Shown: piece by piece, positions 38,432 through 49,120 of the stretch
How positions within the stretch are numbered: the stretch's first letter is position 1
Layout: every line of letters begins with the position of its first letter
Assembly (NCBI GenBank): GCA_947259415.1
Contig: CAMYMI010000006.1
Span: forward strand, 138,217 to 202,216
DNA length: 64,000 bases
Direction: 5' to 3'
DNA from: an uncultured Ectothiorhodospiraceae bacterium
GTDB taxonomy: Bacteria > Pseudomonadota > Gammaproteobacteria > UBA9214
Translations under genes and position numbers: made by a program
The notes under the pieces: generated by a model
Seen by the model: the letters and a program-made list of their open reading frames with translations, nothing else
Database searches by the model: none
Told to the model about the DNA's origin: nothing

Positions 38432-41197
38432 CTAGAGTGACTGGATGCGATGTTTTTGTTCTTCGAGATTAGTGATAGTGTTTCTGAGTTCGTTCGCGCG
38501 TAGCCTTTCTTTCTCTACCACTGCGGGAGGGGCCTTGTCGACAAAGTTGTCATTATTGAGTTTCTTTTCGCAACGCTCCAGCTCACTGACCTTCTTGTCC
38601 AGTTCCTTGCCCAGTCGGATTATCTCGGCCTCCTTGTCGATCAGCCCGGATAGCGGAATTAGTAGTCTCATGTTGCCGACCAGTGCGGTGGCCGATTCAG
38701 GTGCGACCGCGCCTGCGTTCAGCCATTCCACCGACTCGACACGTCCGACGCTTACCAGGTAATGCCGGTATTCGGCAAGCCGCAGCTGGTCAACATCCAT
38801 GCCGTTTTGCAGCAGTACCGGAAGTGGCTTGCGCGGGTCGATATTCATGCCGCTGCGTATCTTGCGTACGCCGATAATGAAGTTCTTGACCCAATCAATT
38901 TCTTCAATGGCAGCCTGATCGATGCGCGTGACATCTGCTTCCGGATAGGGCTGGCGCATAATGGTGCTGCCTACAGAGCCGGCTAATGGTGCCATACGTT
39001 GCCAGATCTCTTCGGTAATGAACGGAATAACCGGGTGTGCCAGACGCAGCAGGCTCTCCATTACGCTAATCAGCGTCTTTCGGGTACCCCGCCTCGCCGC
39101 CGCGGAGCACTTCATATCAATCAGTACGGACTTCGACAGTTCCAGGTACCAGTCGCAATATTCATCCCAGGTGAAAGAATAAATGGCCTGAGCCGCAAGG
39201 TCGAAGCGGTAGGAGTTTATTGACTCCACAACTTCCAGTGCGGTCTTTTGAAATATGGAAGTGATCCAGCGGTCAGCCGCGTTCAGTTCGATTTCCCTGT
39301 CATCCTGGCCGCAGTCCTCGTTCTCTGTGTTCAGCAGTACATAGCGCGCCGCGTTCCACAACTTGTTGCAGAAGTTGCGATAACCTTCGATGCGGCCCAG
39401 GTCAAAATTGATATCGCGCCCTGTGGAGGCCAGGGCAGCATAGGTGAAACGCAAGGCGTCGGTTCCGAAAGCGGGTATTCCCTCCGGGAAGTCCTTGCGC
39501 GTGAGTTTTTCGATCTTGTCGGCCATTTGCGGCTGCATCAGCCCGGCCCGGCGCTTTGCAACCAGAGATTCCAGGTCGATGCCATCGATAAGATCGATCG
39601 GATCCAGCACATTGCCCTTGGATTTTGACATTTTCTGACCGTGGGCATCGCGAACCAGCCCATGGATATAGATCTCGCGGAAGGGCACATCGCCCATGAA
39701 GCGGAGGCCCATCATGATCATGCGGGCAACCCAGAAGAAAATAATGTCGAATCCGGTAACCAGTACACTGGTCGGATAGAATGTCCTGACGGCATCGGTA
39801 TTCTCCGGCCAGCCCAGGGTGCTGAACGGCCACAGGGCTGAGGAGAACCAGGTATCGAGTACGTCTTCATCCTGGCTGAGCGCGATATCTGGAGCCAGTC
39901 TGTGTCGTTTCCGCGCCTCGCTCTCGCTGCGTCCTACATAGACATTGCCGTCCGCGTCATACCATGCAGGTATGCGGTGTCCCCACCAGATCTGTCGTGA
40001 AATACACCAGTCCTGGATGTTGCGCATCCATTCGAAATAGGTGTTCTTCCAGTTGTCCGGGATGAAGCGGATGGTGCCGTCCTCGACGGCCGTGATGGCG
40101 GGCTCCGCCAGCGGACCTATTTTCACGAACCACTGGTCCGTCAGGTAGGGTTCCACTACTGCACCGGAGCGGTCGCCGCGCGGGACCATCAGCTTGTGGT
40201 CCTCGACCTTCTCCAGCAGACCCTGGTCCTCGAGATCGTCCACGATCTGTTTCCTTGCCTCGTAGCGGTCCAGGCCCTGGTATTTATCGGGTGCATTCTC
40301 GTTGATGCAGGCATCCACTGTGAGCACGTTGATCATCGGCAGGTCGTGACGCTTGCCGATCTCGTAGTCGTTGAAGTCATGCGCCGGGGTGATCTTCACA
40401 CAGCCGGTACCAAATTCCGGATCGACGTAATCATCCGCGATAATGGGTATCTCGCGCTCGGTAAGTGGCAACCTGACAGTCTTGCCCACCAGGTCCCGGT
40501 AACGCTCGTCTTCGGGGTGCACGGCTACTGCCGAATCACCGAGCATTGTCTCCGGGCGTGTGGTCGCCACGACCAGGTGACCGGATCCGTCGACCAGTGG
40601 GTAGCGCATGTGCCAGAAATGTCCCGCTTCTTCATGTGAGATCACCTCGAGGTCGGATACTGCGGTATGCAGTACAGGGTCCCAGTTCACCAGCCGCTTG
40701 CCACGGTAAATCAGGTCGTCTTCATAGAGGCGCACGAAGGTTTCCGTGACAGCCCGGGACAGGCCCTTGTCCATGGTGAAACGTTCACGGCTCCAGTCCA
40801 CCGAGCAGCCCATGCGCCTCAACTGCTTGGTGATGGTGCCCCCCGACTCGTGCTTCCATTCCCAGATGCGCTCGATGAAGGCCTCGCGTCCAAGGTCATG
40901 GCGGGTCTTGTCGTCACTATTCAGCTGTCGCTCCACGACCATCTGGGTCGCAATGCCCGCATGGTCGGTGCCCGGCTGCCACAGGGTGTTGTCACCGCGC
41001 ATGCGGTGGTAGCGGGTGAGGGCATCCATCAGAGTGTCCTGGAAGGCGTGCCCCATGTGCAGGCTGCCGGTCACATTGGGCGGCGGGATCATGATGCAGT
41101 AGGCTTCACCCTCACCGGAAGGCGCAAAATGGCCTTCCCTCTCCCAGATCTCGTACCAGCGCTGCTCGATTGCATGCGGGTTGTAGGTCTTATCCAT
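38432..41197 (-). CDS. valS: Valyl-tRNA synthetase
   Basis: Class I aminoacyl-tRNA synthetase of 921 residues. The HIGH motif appears in [13 protein letters not shown] and the KMSKS motif in [14 protein letters not shown]. The CP1 editing domain lies between them, and a C-terminal coiled coil (about 850-921) binds the tRNA. I choose the ATG at 41197 (MDKTYNP, like E. coli MEKTYNP); the frame could start nine codons earlier. The order valS-holC-pepA on one strand is classical. Confidence 0.97.
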   Translation of the reverse strand: MDKTYNPHAIEQRWYEIWEREGHFAPSGEGEAYCIMIPPPNVTGSLHMGHAFQDTLMDALTRYHRMRGDNTLWQPGTDHAGIATQMVVERQLNSDDKTRHDLGREAFIERIWEWKHESGGTITKQLRRMGCSVDWSRERFTMDKGLSRAVTETFVRLYEDDLIYRGKRLVNWDPVLHTAVSDLEVISHEEAGHFWHMRYPLVDGSGHLVVATTRPETMLGDSAVAVHPEDERYRDLVGKTVRLPLTEREIPIIADDYVDPEFGTGCVKITPAHDFNDYEIGKRHDLPMINVLTVDACINENAPDKYQGLDRYEARKQIVDDLEDQGLLEKVEDHKLMVPRGDRSGAVVEPYLTDQWFVKIGPLAEPAITAVEDGTIRFIPDNWKNTYFEWMRNIQDWCISRQIWWGHRIPAWYDADGNVYVGRSESEARKRHRLAPDIALSQDEDVLDTWFSSALWPFSTLGWPENTDAVRTFYPTSVLVTGFDIIFFWVARMIMMGLRFMGDVPFREIYIHGLVRDAHGQKMSKSKGNVLDPIDLIDGIDLESLVAKRRAGLMQPQMADKIEKLTRKDFPEGIPAFGTDALRFTYAALASTGRDINFDLGRIEGYRNFCNKLWNAARYVLLNTENEDCGQDDREIELNAADRWITSIFQKTALEVVESINSYRFDLAAQAIYSFTWDEYCDWYLELSKSVLIDMKCSAAARRGTRKTLISVMESLLRLAHPVIPFITEEIWQRMAPLAGSVGSTIMRQPYPEADVTRIDQAAIEEIDWVKNFIIGVRKIRSGMNIDPRKPLPVLLQNGMDVDQLRLAEYRHYLVSVGRVESVEWLNAGAVAPESATALVGNMRLLIPLSGLIDKEAEIIRLGKELDKKVSELERCEKKLNNDNFVDKAPPAVVEKERLRANELRNTITNLEEQKHRIQSL

Positions 41198-41286
41198 GTG
41201 CGGTTCTTGTTGCGTGATAAACATGCCGGTCGCGCGGCCGGGCAGGAATTATAACGTGGCTGGGGTGGATAATTTGGGAGCGGCTC

Positions 41287-41631
41287 TCAGTTTTCGCTGG
41301 AGTCTTTTGATTGCATGACATGGGGAAGTATATCGGGAAGTGCATTCTCCAGCTGCTTGCTGATTGCAAGGTAGATATTGTCGCCACTGACGTTCAGGGC
41401 CTGAGTGATCGCCTCCTCGACCGCAGGCCTGATTACGGTTTCCACGTCCTGACGGGTATTGACAGTCATCCTGGCGGCAATTTCGTCGAGCTTCTGGCGG
41501 ACCGCCTCCGAGTCAAGCAGCGCTGTTGCCGGTTCATGCGGCATTGTGGCCAGGCCGCTGTCATCAGGGCTGACGCTGTTGGTCAGAACCGGTATGCCGT
41601 CTTCATCCAGTGGTAGTCCGTCATTATTCAT
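41287..41631 (-). CDS. Unrecognised acidic protein between holC and valS
   Basis: A 114-residue acidic, soluble protein without signal or membrane segment. The first 30 residues look disordered (DGLPLDEDGIPVL), and the rest is predicted helical. It lies 18 bases after holC and 89 bases before valS on the same strand, so it is probably co-transcribed. I do not recognise the family. Confidence 0.65.
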   Translation of the reverse strand: MNNDGLPLDEDGIPVLTNSVSPDDSGLATMPHEPATALLDSEAVRQKLDEIAARMTVNTRQDVETVIRPAVEEAITQALNVSGDNIYLAISKQLENALPDILPHVMQSKDSSEN

Positions 41632-41649
41632 GATGTCAATAACCGGGTA

Positions 41650-42084
41650 TCAGTAAGCCTGAAGGCTATGAGTTTTGAGTGTGTAGCCACGGTCCTTGTA
41701 GAAGCGAAAACGCTCCCGCGCCGCAGCGCGTTGTGCATCGTCGCCGTCCACAAGTTCGGCCATGCGATTGAAGCGACTGAAGAACGGCGGCACTTCCTGC
41801 GCCAGATTGACCAGAACATCATTGCACTCCCGTGGCTCCATCGCGTGACCCAGCAGAATAGCCGGTTTGTCTGACACGGCCTGGTCATAGATCGCATGCG
41901 GAAGGAAACTACCTCCGCGGAATGACCAGAGCAAGTCATCGAGCTGGCGCAGCTGCGCTCCCGAATCCGTGTTGATATAGACCTGGTGCCCATGCGCATA
42001 GGCCTTCTCCACCAGCCGGCAGGCAAATACGGGGCCTACAGTCGGACCCCTGCCCACGAGGATATAAAAATCGACGCGTGTCAT
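41650..42084 (-). CDS. holC: DNA polymerase III chi subunit
   Basis: A 144-residue clamp-loader accessory protein that links the polymerase to SSB. It begins TRVDFYILVG, typical of chi, and has the DDLLWSFRGGSFLPH segment. It lies between pepA and valS, the usual place of holC. Confidence 0.93.
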   Translation of the reverse strand: MTRVDFYILVGRGPTVGPVFACRLVEKAYAHGHQVYINTDSGAQLRQLDDLLWSFRGGSFLPHAIYDQAVSDKPAILLGHAMEPRECNDVLVNLAQEVPPFFSRFNRMAELVDGDDAQRAAARERFRFYKDRGYTLKTHSLQAY

Positions 42085-42094
42085 CGGTCTCGCG

Positions 42095-43591
42095 TCATCG
42101 GCTGTTACCGCATCGATCCAGCAGGAATTGCGTCAGCAGCGCAACCGGTCGACCGGTTGCGCCTTTATTCTTGCCCTGCTTCCAGGCGACACCGGCAATA
42201 TCCAGATGTGCCCAGCGGTAGTCCTTGGCATAGCGTGACAGGAAACAGGCTGCGGTAATTGTCCCGGCCTCGCGGCCGCCGATGTTGGCCATGTCGGCAA
42301 AATTGCTGTCCAGCTGTTGCTGATATTCCTCCCAGAGGGGCATATGCCAGGCACGGTCGGCGGCAGTCGTACCGGCATTCAGCAGCTCTTCAGCCAGTTT
42401 ATCATCATTGCTCAGCAGCCCCGCAGCATGGCTGCCCAGGGCAATGACACAGGCGCCAGTTAAAGTAGCAATATCCACCACCACCTCGGGATCGAACTTT
42501 TCACAGTAACTCAGGGCGTCACACAGGATCAGGCGACCCTCGGCGTCGGTATTCAGCACCTCAATGGTCTGCCCGGACATGCTGGTAACGATATCCCCCG
42601 GTTTGCTGGCATTGCCGCTTGGCAGGTTCTCGGTCGCCGGGATGACGCCGACGACATTGAGTGGCAGTTTCATTTCAGCGCATGCCTTCAGGGTACCCAG
42701 GACACTGGCCGCACCGCACATGTCGTACTTCATTTCGTCCATGGCGCTGGAGGGCTTAATGGAAATACCCCCGGAATCGAAGGTAACACCCTTGCCGACC
42801 AGCACCACGGGCTTCGCGCCCTCGCGGCCGCCATGGTATTCCAGGCTGATTAGCCTGGCCGGTTCCTCGCTGCCGCGTGCAACCGAGAGCAGGGCGCCCA
42901 TGCCCAGTTTTTTCATGGCGGCCTTGTCAAGCACGCTGACCTTGATCTGCTTGTGCCCGGCAGCGAGGGTGCGTGCCTGCTCTGCCAGGTAGGTGGGGGT
43001 GCAGATATTTCCTGGGAGGTCGCCGAGCGTGCGCGCCAGCTGGATACCGGCGGCAATAGCCTCGCCATCGTTAAGTGCCTTGTGCGCGATTTCGGCATCA
43101 TTGCTGTCGACATTGGCCGCGATCCGGCGCAATGGCCGGCTGATCTTGTCCTTTTTGCTTTTCAACTCATCCGGTTTGTACAAGACAGCAATGCTCACTT
43201 CTACCAGTTGCCGGACCTTCCAGTAGGTATCGCGGCCCCTGAGCTCGAGTCCGGGCAGGTAACTTATGGCATCGCTGGCGCCGGAGCGGTTCACGACGTC
43301 AGCGGCACTGGCCACTGCATCACGATAACGGGTAGCGTTGAATTCATTTTTCTTTCCACAGCCGACCAGCAGTACACGCTCGCATCTGGCCCCGTGCGGG
43401 TGGTGCAGGAGTAGCGTCTGTCCGCATTTGCCGTCCATATCACCCTCTTTCAGCAGACCGGTCAGCAGACCGCGAGTCGTCTTGTCGAACTGGCTGGCGG
43501 CTTCCGACAGCTTGCGCCGTTCATAGACACCCAGCACTACACACCCGGCCTTGACAGCAGCGGGTTTTTCGCTTTTGGCAGTGAATTTCAT
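42095..43591 (-). CDS. pepA: Leucyl aminopeptidase (PepA)
   Basis: Dimetal M17 aminopeptidase of 498 residues, usually a hexamer. The metal-binding signature NTDAEGRLIL and the KGVTFDSGGISIK motif with the catalytic Lys are present. In E. coli PepA is also a DNA-binding protein. It is divergent from lptF with 141 bases between the starts. Confidence 0.97.
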   Translation of the reverse strand: MKFTAKSEKPAAVKAGCVVLGVYERRKLSEAASQFDKTTRGLLTGLLKEGDMDGKCGQTLLLHHPHGARCERVLLVGCGKKNEFNATRYRDAVASAADVVNRSGASDAISYLPGLELRGRDTYWKVRQLVEVSIAVLYKPDELKSKKDKISRPLRRIAANVDSNDAEIAHKALNDGEAIAAGIQLARTLGDLPGNICTPTYLAEQARTLAAGHKQIKVSVLDKAAMKKLGMGALLSVARGSEEPARLISLEYHGGREGAKPVVLVGKGVTFDSGGISIKPSSAMDEMKYDMCGAASVLGTLKACAEMKLPLNVVGVIPATENLPSGNASKPGDIVTSMSGQTIEVLNTDAEGRLILCDALSYCEKFDPEVVVDIATLTGACVIALGSHAAGLLSNDDKLAEELLNAGTTAADRAWHMPLWEEYQQQLDSNFADMANIGGREAGTITAACFLSRYAKDYRWAHLDIAGVAWKQGKNKGATGRPVALLTQFLLDRCGNSR

Positions 43592-43732
43592 GCGGTGCTC
43601 CTGTTTGCTTGGTTGCGGTGATTGCAGATCACGGTCCTTGGGTATACGGTTACCGCATTCTTATGGTTGCCACAGCAGCGGAGAGTGTACTGGATGCCGG
43701 CGTGATTTTCATGCTGCATGCCAGGCTACCCC

Positions 43733-44830
43733 ATGTTAAGAATCCTCGATAGATACCTGCTCTGGGAAGTGCTGCGCGGCTGGCTCGCCATTACCCTGAT
43801 CCTGTGGCTGATCCTGGCCAGTAACCGGCTGGTGCGCTATCTGGCGCAGGCCGCGGCCGGTGAGCTGCCGGGTGATGTGATTTTTATCCTGCTCAGCGTC
43901 AAAACGGCCTGGTTCCTGGTCTATGTAATGCCATTTTCACTGGCGCTGGGCGTGGTGATGGCGCTGGGCAGGATGTACCGGGACAACGAAATGACGGTGT
44001 TGTCAGCCTGCGCCGTCGGGCCGTGGCGTATCTACAAGCCTCTGCTGGGTATGGGTTTTGTCATTGCCCTGCTGCTGGTATGGATGGCGCTGTATATCAG
44101 CCCCGGTATAGCGGCCTACGGTGCCCGGCTTGAGAAGCAGGCACAGGAGGAGGCGGATGTATCCGTGCTGGGAGCAGGGCGTTTCAACGAGATCCGCGGT
44201 GGCGAACTGACCTTCTATGCAGAGCGCCTGTCGGAAGACAGGAAGAACATGCAAAACCTGTTTGTCTATGTTCAGGGGGACACCAGAAGGGGCACTGCGC
44301 CGCAGGTCATGGTGGCCGAAAGTGCCTACCGGATGATGGATGAAACCGGCGAGGAATTCATTGTGTTCGTCGACGGACACCGCTACGAGGGTCAGCCGGG
44401 GGGTGCAGAGTACCGGATCATGCAGTTCGAGCGGCAGGGGGTGCGCATCGAGCTGCCCGGCAAGACGGAAGCGGTAGCAAAACTGGAGGCAGTGCCCACG
44501 ACGCAGCTGCTATCCTCGAATGAACGCAGGGATATTGTCGAGTTGCAGTGGCGCCTGTCAGTCCCGGTATCGGTGATGGTCCTGGTGCTGTTGTCCGTCC
44601 CTTTGAGCCGGATCTCGCCGCGCAAGGGACGGTTCAGTGGACTGGCCATAGCATTCCTGGTGTTTGTCGTCTATTACAACCTGCTGGGAACGGCCAAGGT
44701 GTGGGTAGAGCAGGGTATCATCCCCACCTCGATAGGGCTCTGGTGGGTACACCTGCTGCCGGCTTCGCTGGCCTTTGTCCTGTTGGCGAACATCAACAAG
44801 CTCGCCCATCGGGTCCGGCGCCGATCATGA
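43733..44830 (+). CDS. lptF: Lipopolysaccharide export permease LptF
   Basis: Inner-membrane subunit of the LptB2FG transporter that pulls LPS from the inner membrane. It has 365 residues from the chosen ATG (an ATG five codons upstream is possible), with three membrane helices at each end and a periplasmic beta-jellyroll domain (about 130-260) between. It overlaps lptG by four bases. Confidence 0.95.
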   Translation: MLRILDRYLLWEVLRGWLAITLILWLILASNRLVRYLAQAAAGELPGDVIFILLSVKTAWFLVYVMPFSLALGVVMALGRMYRDNEMTVLSACAVGPWRIYKPLLGMGFVIALLLVWMALYISPGIAAYGARLEKQAQEEADVSVLGAGRFNEIRGGELTFYAERLSEDRKNMQNLFVYVQGDTRRGTAPQVMVAESAYRMMDETGEEFIVFVDGHRYEGQPGGAEYRIMQFERQGVRIELPGKTEAVAKLEAVPTTQLLSSNERRDIVELQWRLSVPVSVMVLVLLSVPLSRISPRKGRFSGLAIAFLVFVVYYNLLGTAKVWVEQGIIPTSIGLWWVHLLPASLAFVLLANINKLAHRVRRRS

Positions 44831-45888
44831 AGATCCTCGACCGCTACATTGCCGGCGTGGTGGTTGTTGCAACGGGACTTGCATTGCTGGTCATAGTCGG
44901 TCTCGACCTGTTTTTCTCCATCATCAACCAGGTTGATGACGTCGGCAAGGGCACCTACAGCGTCAGCAGAATGCTGCAGTATGTTGCACTCGGGCTGCCA
45001 CGGACTGTGTATGAATTTTTTCCAACCGCCGCCTTGCTGGGCGGTCTGACCGGCATGGGCATGCTGGCGGCAAACAGTGAGCTGATCGCGATGCGGGCCG
45101 GCGGGATGTCGGTCTGGCGTATCGTGCGCTCACTACTGCAGGTTGGCCTGGTCATGCTGGTCTTTATCGTGGCCCTGGGGGAAGGGGTTGCACCTGTGGC
45201 TGACCAGGTCGGGCAGCGATTACGTGCCGTTGCCCTTGAGAAGCGCATTAGTTTCATCAGCGGTCATGGCCTCTGGGTGCGTGACGAATCACGCTATATC
45301 TACGTCAACAGGATTATCGATGACAACCAGCTGGCGGACCTGTCCGTCTTTGAATTTGACGACCGGCGGGAACTGGTCGCGGCCACGCGCGCCGGCAACG
45401 CCGGCTACCAGTCCGGGCAATGGACGCTCCATGATGTACATCAGACCCTGTTTGAACAGGATCGCGTGAGCACGCGCCGGCAGGCCATGATGACCTGGCC
45501 TTCGCTCCTGACGCCGGAATTGATCGACATCGTGGCGATGAAGCCGGAGCACATGTCGATCAGGGACATCCGGCAGTTCGTGGCCTATCTGGAGGACAAT
45601 GAACTTTACAGTGAGCAGTACCGTTACGCCTTCTGGGGGCGATTCATCACGCCGCTCTCGGCGCTGGTGATGCTGTTTATTTCCGTGCCCTTCGTGTTCG
45701 GGTCATTGCGTTCGGTCGGCAGCGGGCAGCGTATCTTCATAGGAACCCTGGCCGGTTTCGGGTTCTACCTGGCCAGTCAGGTAGCCGGCCAGATGGGGCA
45801 GGTCTATGGACTTAACCCCCTGGCGATCACGATAGCACCCAGCCTGCTGGTACTGATGCTCGGTGTCAGGGCCATCAGGCGTATCTAG
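44827..45888 (+). CDS. lptG: Lipopolysaccharide export permease LptG
   Basis: The partner permease of LptF, 353 residues, with the same two sets of three helices around a periplasmic jellyroll. The open frame begins far upstream inside lptF, but homology starts at MKILDRYIAG, at the ATGA overlap with lptF. This tandem arrangement is universal in gammaproteobacteria. Confidence 0.95.
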   Translation: MKILDRYIAGVVVVATGLALLVIVGLDLFFSIINQVDDVGKGTYSVSRMLQYVALGLPRTVYEFFPTAALLGGLTGMGMLAANSELIAMRAGGMSVWRIVRSLLQVGLVMLVFIVALGEGVAPVADQVGQRLRAVALEKRISFISGHGLWVRDESRYIYVNRIIDDNQLADLSVFEFDDRRELVAATRAGNAGYQSGQWTLHDVHQTLFEQDRVSTRRQAMMTWPSLLTPELIDIVAMKPEHMSIRDIRQFVAYLEDNELYSEQYRYAFWGRFITPLSALVMLFISVPFVFGSLRSVGSGQRIFIGTLAGFGFYLASQVAGQMGQVYGLNPLAITIAPSLLVLMLGVRAIRRI

Positions 45889-45978
45889 GATAGGAGTCAC
45901 GCCGCATCGCTGCCAGGGATGTGCGCAGCAGGCGGGTCCGGCAGTCACGATTCACCGTTTTCACTGTGGCGCAGCTGG

Positions 45979-46413
45979 TTACTTCGGCAGGCGCACTATC
46001 ACCGATTCCGAGAACCGGTCATGCAGTGCCAGCCTGTTCTTGTCCACCAGCATCCACAGGTAGCCCAGTCCCAGCAGGGCCCAGGCGGGTATGGCGGACA
46101 GGAAGCGCAGCAGCGCCTGCCATAGCGTAATGGGGCTGCCGTCGAAACGTTGCACGCGCAGGTGCCAGGCGCGCATGCCCAGCGTCTGTCCGCCGTGTGT
46201 CCAGAACCAGGCGTAGAACAGGAAGCAGATCAGGAACAGGTAGGTTCGGAAAAACGGGTTGTGGTAATCCAGGGTGCCCCTGGTGACCAGCAAGGCCATT
46301 CCCGTGGCGAACAGCAATACCGAAAACAGCAGCAGGGAGTCATAAAACATGGCAGCCAGGCGTCGGAGCAGTCCGGCAGGCTGGTAGGCTGGGGTGTCTT
46401 GCGGTGTGCTCAC
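45979..46413 (-). CDS. RDD-family membrane protein
   Basis: A 144-residue protein with about three membrane helices. It starts with the RDD-type segment (PAGLLRRLAAMFYDSLLLF, with the conserved Arg and Asp) and ends with the typical DRFSESVIV stretch. The function is unknown; some members exchange sodium and protons. Confidence 0.85.
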   Translation of the reverse strand: MSTPQDTPAYQPAGLLRRLAAMFYDSLLLFSVLLFATGMALLVTRGTLDYHNPFFRTYLFLICFLFYAWFWTHGGQTLGMRAWHLRVQRFDGSPITLWQALLRFLSAIPAWALLGLGYLWMLVDKNRLALHDRFSESVIVRLPK

Positions 46414-46475
46414 AGTGTATCAGGTGGGGCGCCCGGATCGGGTTTCCCCTTGTCAATTTGCATGCGCGCGGAAAA

Positions 46476-46550
46476 TGGCGCTCCCTAGGGGACTCGAACC
46501 CCTGTTACCGGCGTGAGAGGCCGGTGTCCTAACCACTAGACGAAGGGAGC
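46476..46550 (-). tRNA. tRNA-Glu (anticodon CTC)
   Basis: A 75-base cloverleaf on the minus strand: acceptor stem GCTCCCT/AGGGAGC, anticodon stem CCGGC/GCCGG around loop CTCTCAC (anticodon CTC) and T arm CAGGGGTTCGAGTCCCCT. The terminal CCA is encoded. The body resembles E. coli tRNA-Glu, which has anticodon TTC. This isoacceptor reads GAG; another gene for GAA must lie elsewhere. Confidence 0.93.
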
Positions 46551-46589
46551 AGCAACAGGTAATGCGCCCATGTGGCAGAAAGCGGTGGT

Positions 46590-46617
46590 ATTATACGCGC
46601 AACCCAAACATCCACAA
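46590..46617 (-). promoter_or_regulatory. Candidate promoter of tRNA-Glu
   Basis: On the minus strand TTGTGG (46612-46617) and a perfect TATAAT (46590-46595) are separated by 16 bases, placing the start about 33 bases before the mature tRNA. The bases after the -10 are GC-rich, as in stringently controlled promoters. Confidence 0.5.
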
Positions 46618-46627
46618 GCAAAGCTCT

Positions 46628-47959
46628 GTGAATCACACAGGAAGTACCATTAACTCCAGCGAACCCGCCGTCATTGCCCGTTCCCGGCACCCGATCACCC
46701 GGGCCAATATCAGTCCCAACGCCCTCAAGGTGTTGTACCGCCTGAAGGATGCTGGTTACCATGGATACCTGGTGGGCGGTGGCGTGCGCGATCTGCTGCT
46801 CGGCCGTGAGCCCAAGGATTTCGACATCGCCACCGATGCGCACCCCGAGGATGTGCGCCGCCTGTTCCGCAACTGCCGCCTGATCGGCCGGCGTTTTCGT
46901 CTGGCACATGTACTATTCGGTCGCGAGGTCATCGAGGTGGCAACCTTCCGTGCCCTCCAGGAGGAAGTGCAGGACAGCAATGAGGAACGCCATATCGATG
47001 CGGAAGGCCGCATTGTTCGGGACAATGTCTATGGCACCATCGCCGAAGATGCCTTTCGCCGTGATTTCACCGTCAATGCCCTCTACTACAATATCAATGA
47101 CTTCTCGGTCATCGACTACGTTGGCGGCATGGATGACCTCGATACCGGTGTGCTGCGCCTGATCGGTGACCCCGGAACCCGTTACCGGGAAGACCCGGTG
47201 CGGATGCTGCGCGCGATGCGTTTCGCTACCAAGCTGGGCTTCCGCCTTCATCCGGATACAGAACGCCCGATCAAGGAACTGGCGCCATTGCTGGGTGATA
47301 TCCCTCCTGCGCGCCTGTTCGATGAGATGCTCAAGCTGTTCATGGGCGGCTATGCACTTGCCAATTTTGAGGCACTGCGCCACTACAATTTGTTCGGACT
47401 GCTGTTCCCGCTGACCGAACAGGCGCTGACCCACGAAGAAGAACACTTTCCGTTAACGCTGATCAGCCACGGCATGGAGAACACCGACACGCGTATTGAG
47501 CAAGGGAAACCGGTTACGCCGGCCTTCCTGTTCGCGGTTTTCCTGTGGCAGCCAGTACGCGAGCGCGCCAGGGAGCTGGAGGCCGAGGGCCAGCACCCCG
47601 CCCAGGCCCTGCAGCACGCCGGTTCGCAGATAATTGCCGAGCAGGCCAGTGTAATGGCCGTGCCGCGCCGCTACTCGCTGTCCATGCGCGAGATCTGGAT
47701 GTTACAGTTGCGTCTGGAGCGCAAGGGTGGGCGTCGCAGTATGCGTGTACTGAGTCATCCGCGCTTTCGGGCGGCCTATGATTTTCTGTTGCTGCGGGGC
47801 GAGGCCGGTGAAGTGCCCGTCGAGCTGGGCCAGTGGTGGACCGATTTCCAGGAAATGCATCCGGAACAACGCGAACAGGAGATCACTATCAAACGCCCGC
47901 GCAAACGTCGCCGCCGGGGTGGGCGCCCGCGCGCCGGTAAGAGTGGGGTAGTGACATGA
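46628..47959 (+). CDS. pcnB: Poly(A) polymerase I
   Basis: Adds A-tails to RNA 3' ends and so speeds decay. It has 443 residues from the chosen GTG. The nucleotidyltransferase motif LVGGGVRDLLLGREPKDFDIAT is split here as LVGGGVRDLLLG then KDFDIAT, followed by RNA-binding head and a very basic C terminus (KRPRKRRRRGGRPR). Upstream ATG at 46562 would overlap the likely tRNA promoter, so a later start is preferred; the true start is unsure. It overlaps folK by four bases. Confidence 0.93.
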   Translation: MNHTGSTINSSEPAVIARSRHPITRANISPNALKVLYRLKDAGYHGYLVGGGVRDLLLGREPKDFDIATDAHPEDVRRLFRNCRLIGRRFRLAHVLFGREVIEVATFRALQEEVQDSNEERHIDAEGRIVRDNVYGTIAEDAFRRDFTVNALYYNINDFSVIDYVGGMDDLDTGVLRLIGDPGTRYREDPVRMLRAMRFATKLGFRLHPDTERPIKELAPLLGDIPPARLFDEMLKLFMGGYALANFEALRHYNLFGLLFPLTEQALTHEEEHFPLTLISHGMENTDTRIEQGKPVTPAFLFAVFLWQPVRERARELEAEGQHPAQALQHAGSQIIAEQASVMAVPRRYSLSMREIWMLQLRLERKGGRRSMRVLSHPRFRAAYDFLLLRGEAGEVPVELGQWWTDFQEMHPEQREQEITIKRPRKRRRRGGRPRAGKSGVVT

Positions 47960-48450
47960 GACTGATAGCGTATGTAGGAATCGGCAGCAACCTGGATGAC
48001 CCCGTCGCTCAGGTCCGGGAGGCATTCGAGGAACTGGATGCTATCCCGGATTCCGTCCTGGTGGCCCGCTCCAGCCTCTACAGCAGCAAACCGATGGGCC
48101 CTGTCGACCAGCCCGATTATGTCAATGCCGTGGCCGCCATTGATACACTGTTGTCGCCGGAAGAACTGCACAAGGAGTTGCGCAGTATCGAGGACCGTCA
48201 GGGGCGCGAGCGTGGCGGTGAGAAGTGGGGTCCACGGGTACTGGATCTGGATCTGCTGCTGTATGGCAAGAAACGGATTAATACGGCCGATCTGACCGTA
48301 CCGCATCCGGGCTTGCATGAACGCGACTTTGTTATCATCCCGCTGGCTGAGATTGCCGGTAACCTCAATATCCCCGGCCATGGTCTACTGCATGGCCTGA
48401 TCAGGAATTGCGAAACACATTCCCTGAAGAAATTGATTACCGGTAAATGA
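47956..48450 (+). CDS. folK: HPPK, 6-hydroxymethyl-dihydropterin pyrophosphokinase
   Basis: Transfers pyrophosphate from ATP to 6-hydroxymethyl-7,8-dihydropterin in folate synthesis. It is 164 residues with YVGIGSNLDDP at the N terminus and the signature GPRVLDLDLLLYG with the metal-binding aspartates. It overlaps both neighbours by four bases (pcnB-folK-dNK). Confidence 0.96.
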   Translation: MRLIAYVGIGSNLDDPVAQVREAFEELDAIPDSVLVARSSLYSSKPMGPVDQPDYVNAVAAIDTLLSPEELHKELRSIEDRQGRERGGEKWGPRVLDLDLLLYGKKRINTADLTVPHPGLHERDFVIIPLAEIAGNLNIPGHGLLHGLIRNCETHSLKKLITGK

Positions 48451-49097
48451 GCGTCGCGCATCCCGCTTATATCGTTATTGAAGGTCCGATTGGTGTTGGC
48501 AAGACCAGCCTGGCGCGCCGCCTGGCACAGACCTTCGAGAGCGACCTGCTGCTGGAGGATGCCGAGGAAAACCCCTTCCTGGAGCGTTTCTACCAGGACC
48601 CGCGCTCCGGTGCCCTGCCGGCACAGTTGTTCTTCCTGTTCCAGCGTGCACGCCAGATGCAGGCCATGCGCCAGGCCGACATGTTCCAGCCGGTGCGAGT
48701 GTCGGACTTTTTGATGGAGAAGGACCGCCTGTTTGCGGAACTGACCCTGGATGCGGATGAGCTCAAGCTGTATGACCGGGTCTATAGCCACCTGGCAGTG
48801 GAGTCGCCGGTTCCCGACCTGGTGATCTACCTGCAGGCCCCTGAAGAGGTGCTGCTGAAACGTATCGCCAGGCGCGGCAAGAATTATGAACGCAGGATTG
48901 ATGCGCGTTACCTGAGACGCCTGTCCGATGCCTATACACGGCTGTTCCATTTTTATGACCAGGCCCCGCTGCTGATCGTGAACGCAGCCAACATCGACCT
49001 GATCAATAATGAGGATGATTACCAGGCCCTGCTGGAGCAGATCAGGGCCACCAACAGCGGCCGGCAGTACTTCAACCCCATGTCGGCGAGCATCTAG
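48447..49097 (+). CDS. Deoxynucleoside kinase
   Basis: A 216-residue nucleoside kinase of the dCK/dGK family with the P-loop EGPIGVGKTSLA, the DR(V/L) segment (KLYDRVYSHL) and the LID arginines (KRIARRGKNYERRI). The exact nucleoside is unknown. It is often found between folK and panB in gammaproteobacteria, as here. The ATGA overlap with folK suggests coupling. Confidence 0.9.
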   Translation: MSVAHPAYIVIEGPIGVGKTSLARRLAQTFESDLLLEDAEENPFLERFYQDPRSGALPAQLFFLFQRARQMQAMRQADMFQPVRVSDFLMEKDRLFAELTLDADELKLYDRVYSHLAVESPVPDLVIYLQAPEEVLLKRIARRGKNYERRIDARYLRRLSDAYTRLFHFYDQAPLLIVNAANIDLINNEDDYQALLEQIRATNSGRQYFNPMSASI

Positions 49098-49120
49098 CAC
49101 ACTGCAGTATGGTTGGTGCG

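Noticed and set aside
44548..44826. An N-terminal extension of lptG
   Set aside because: This open frame lies inside lptF in another frame, and LptG homology begins exactly at the ATGA overlap.
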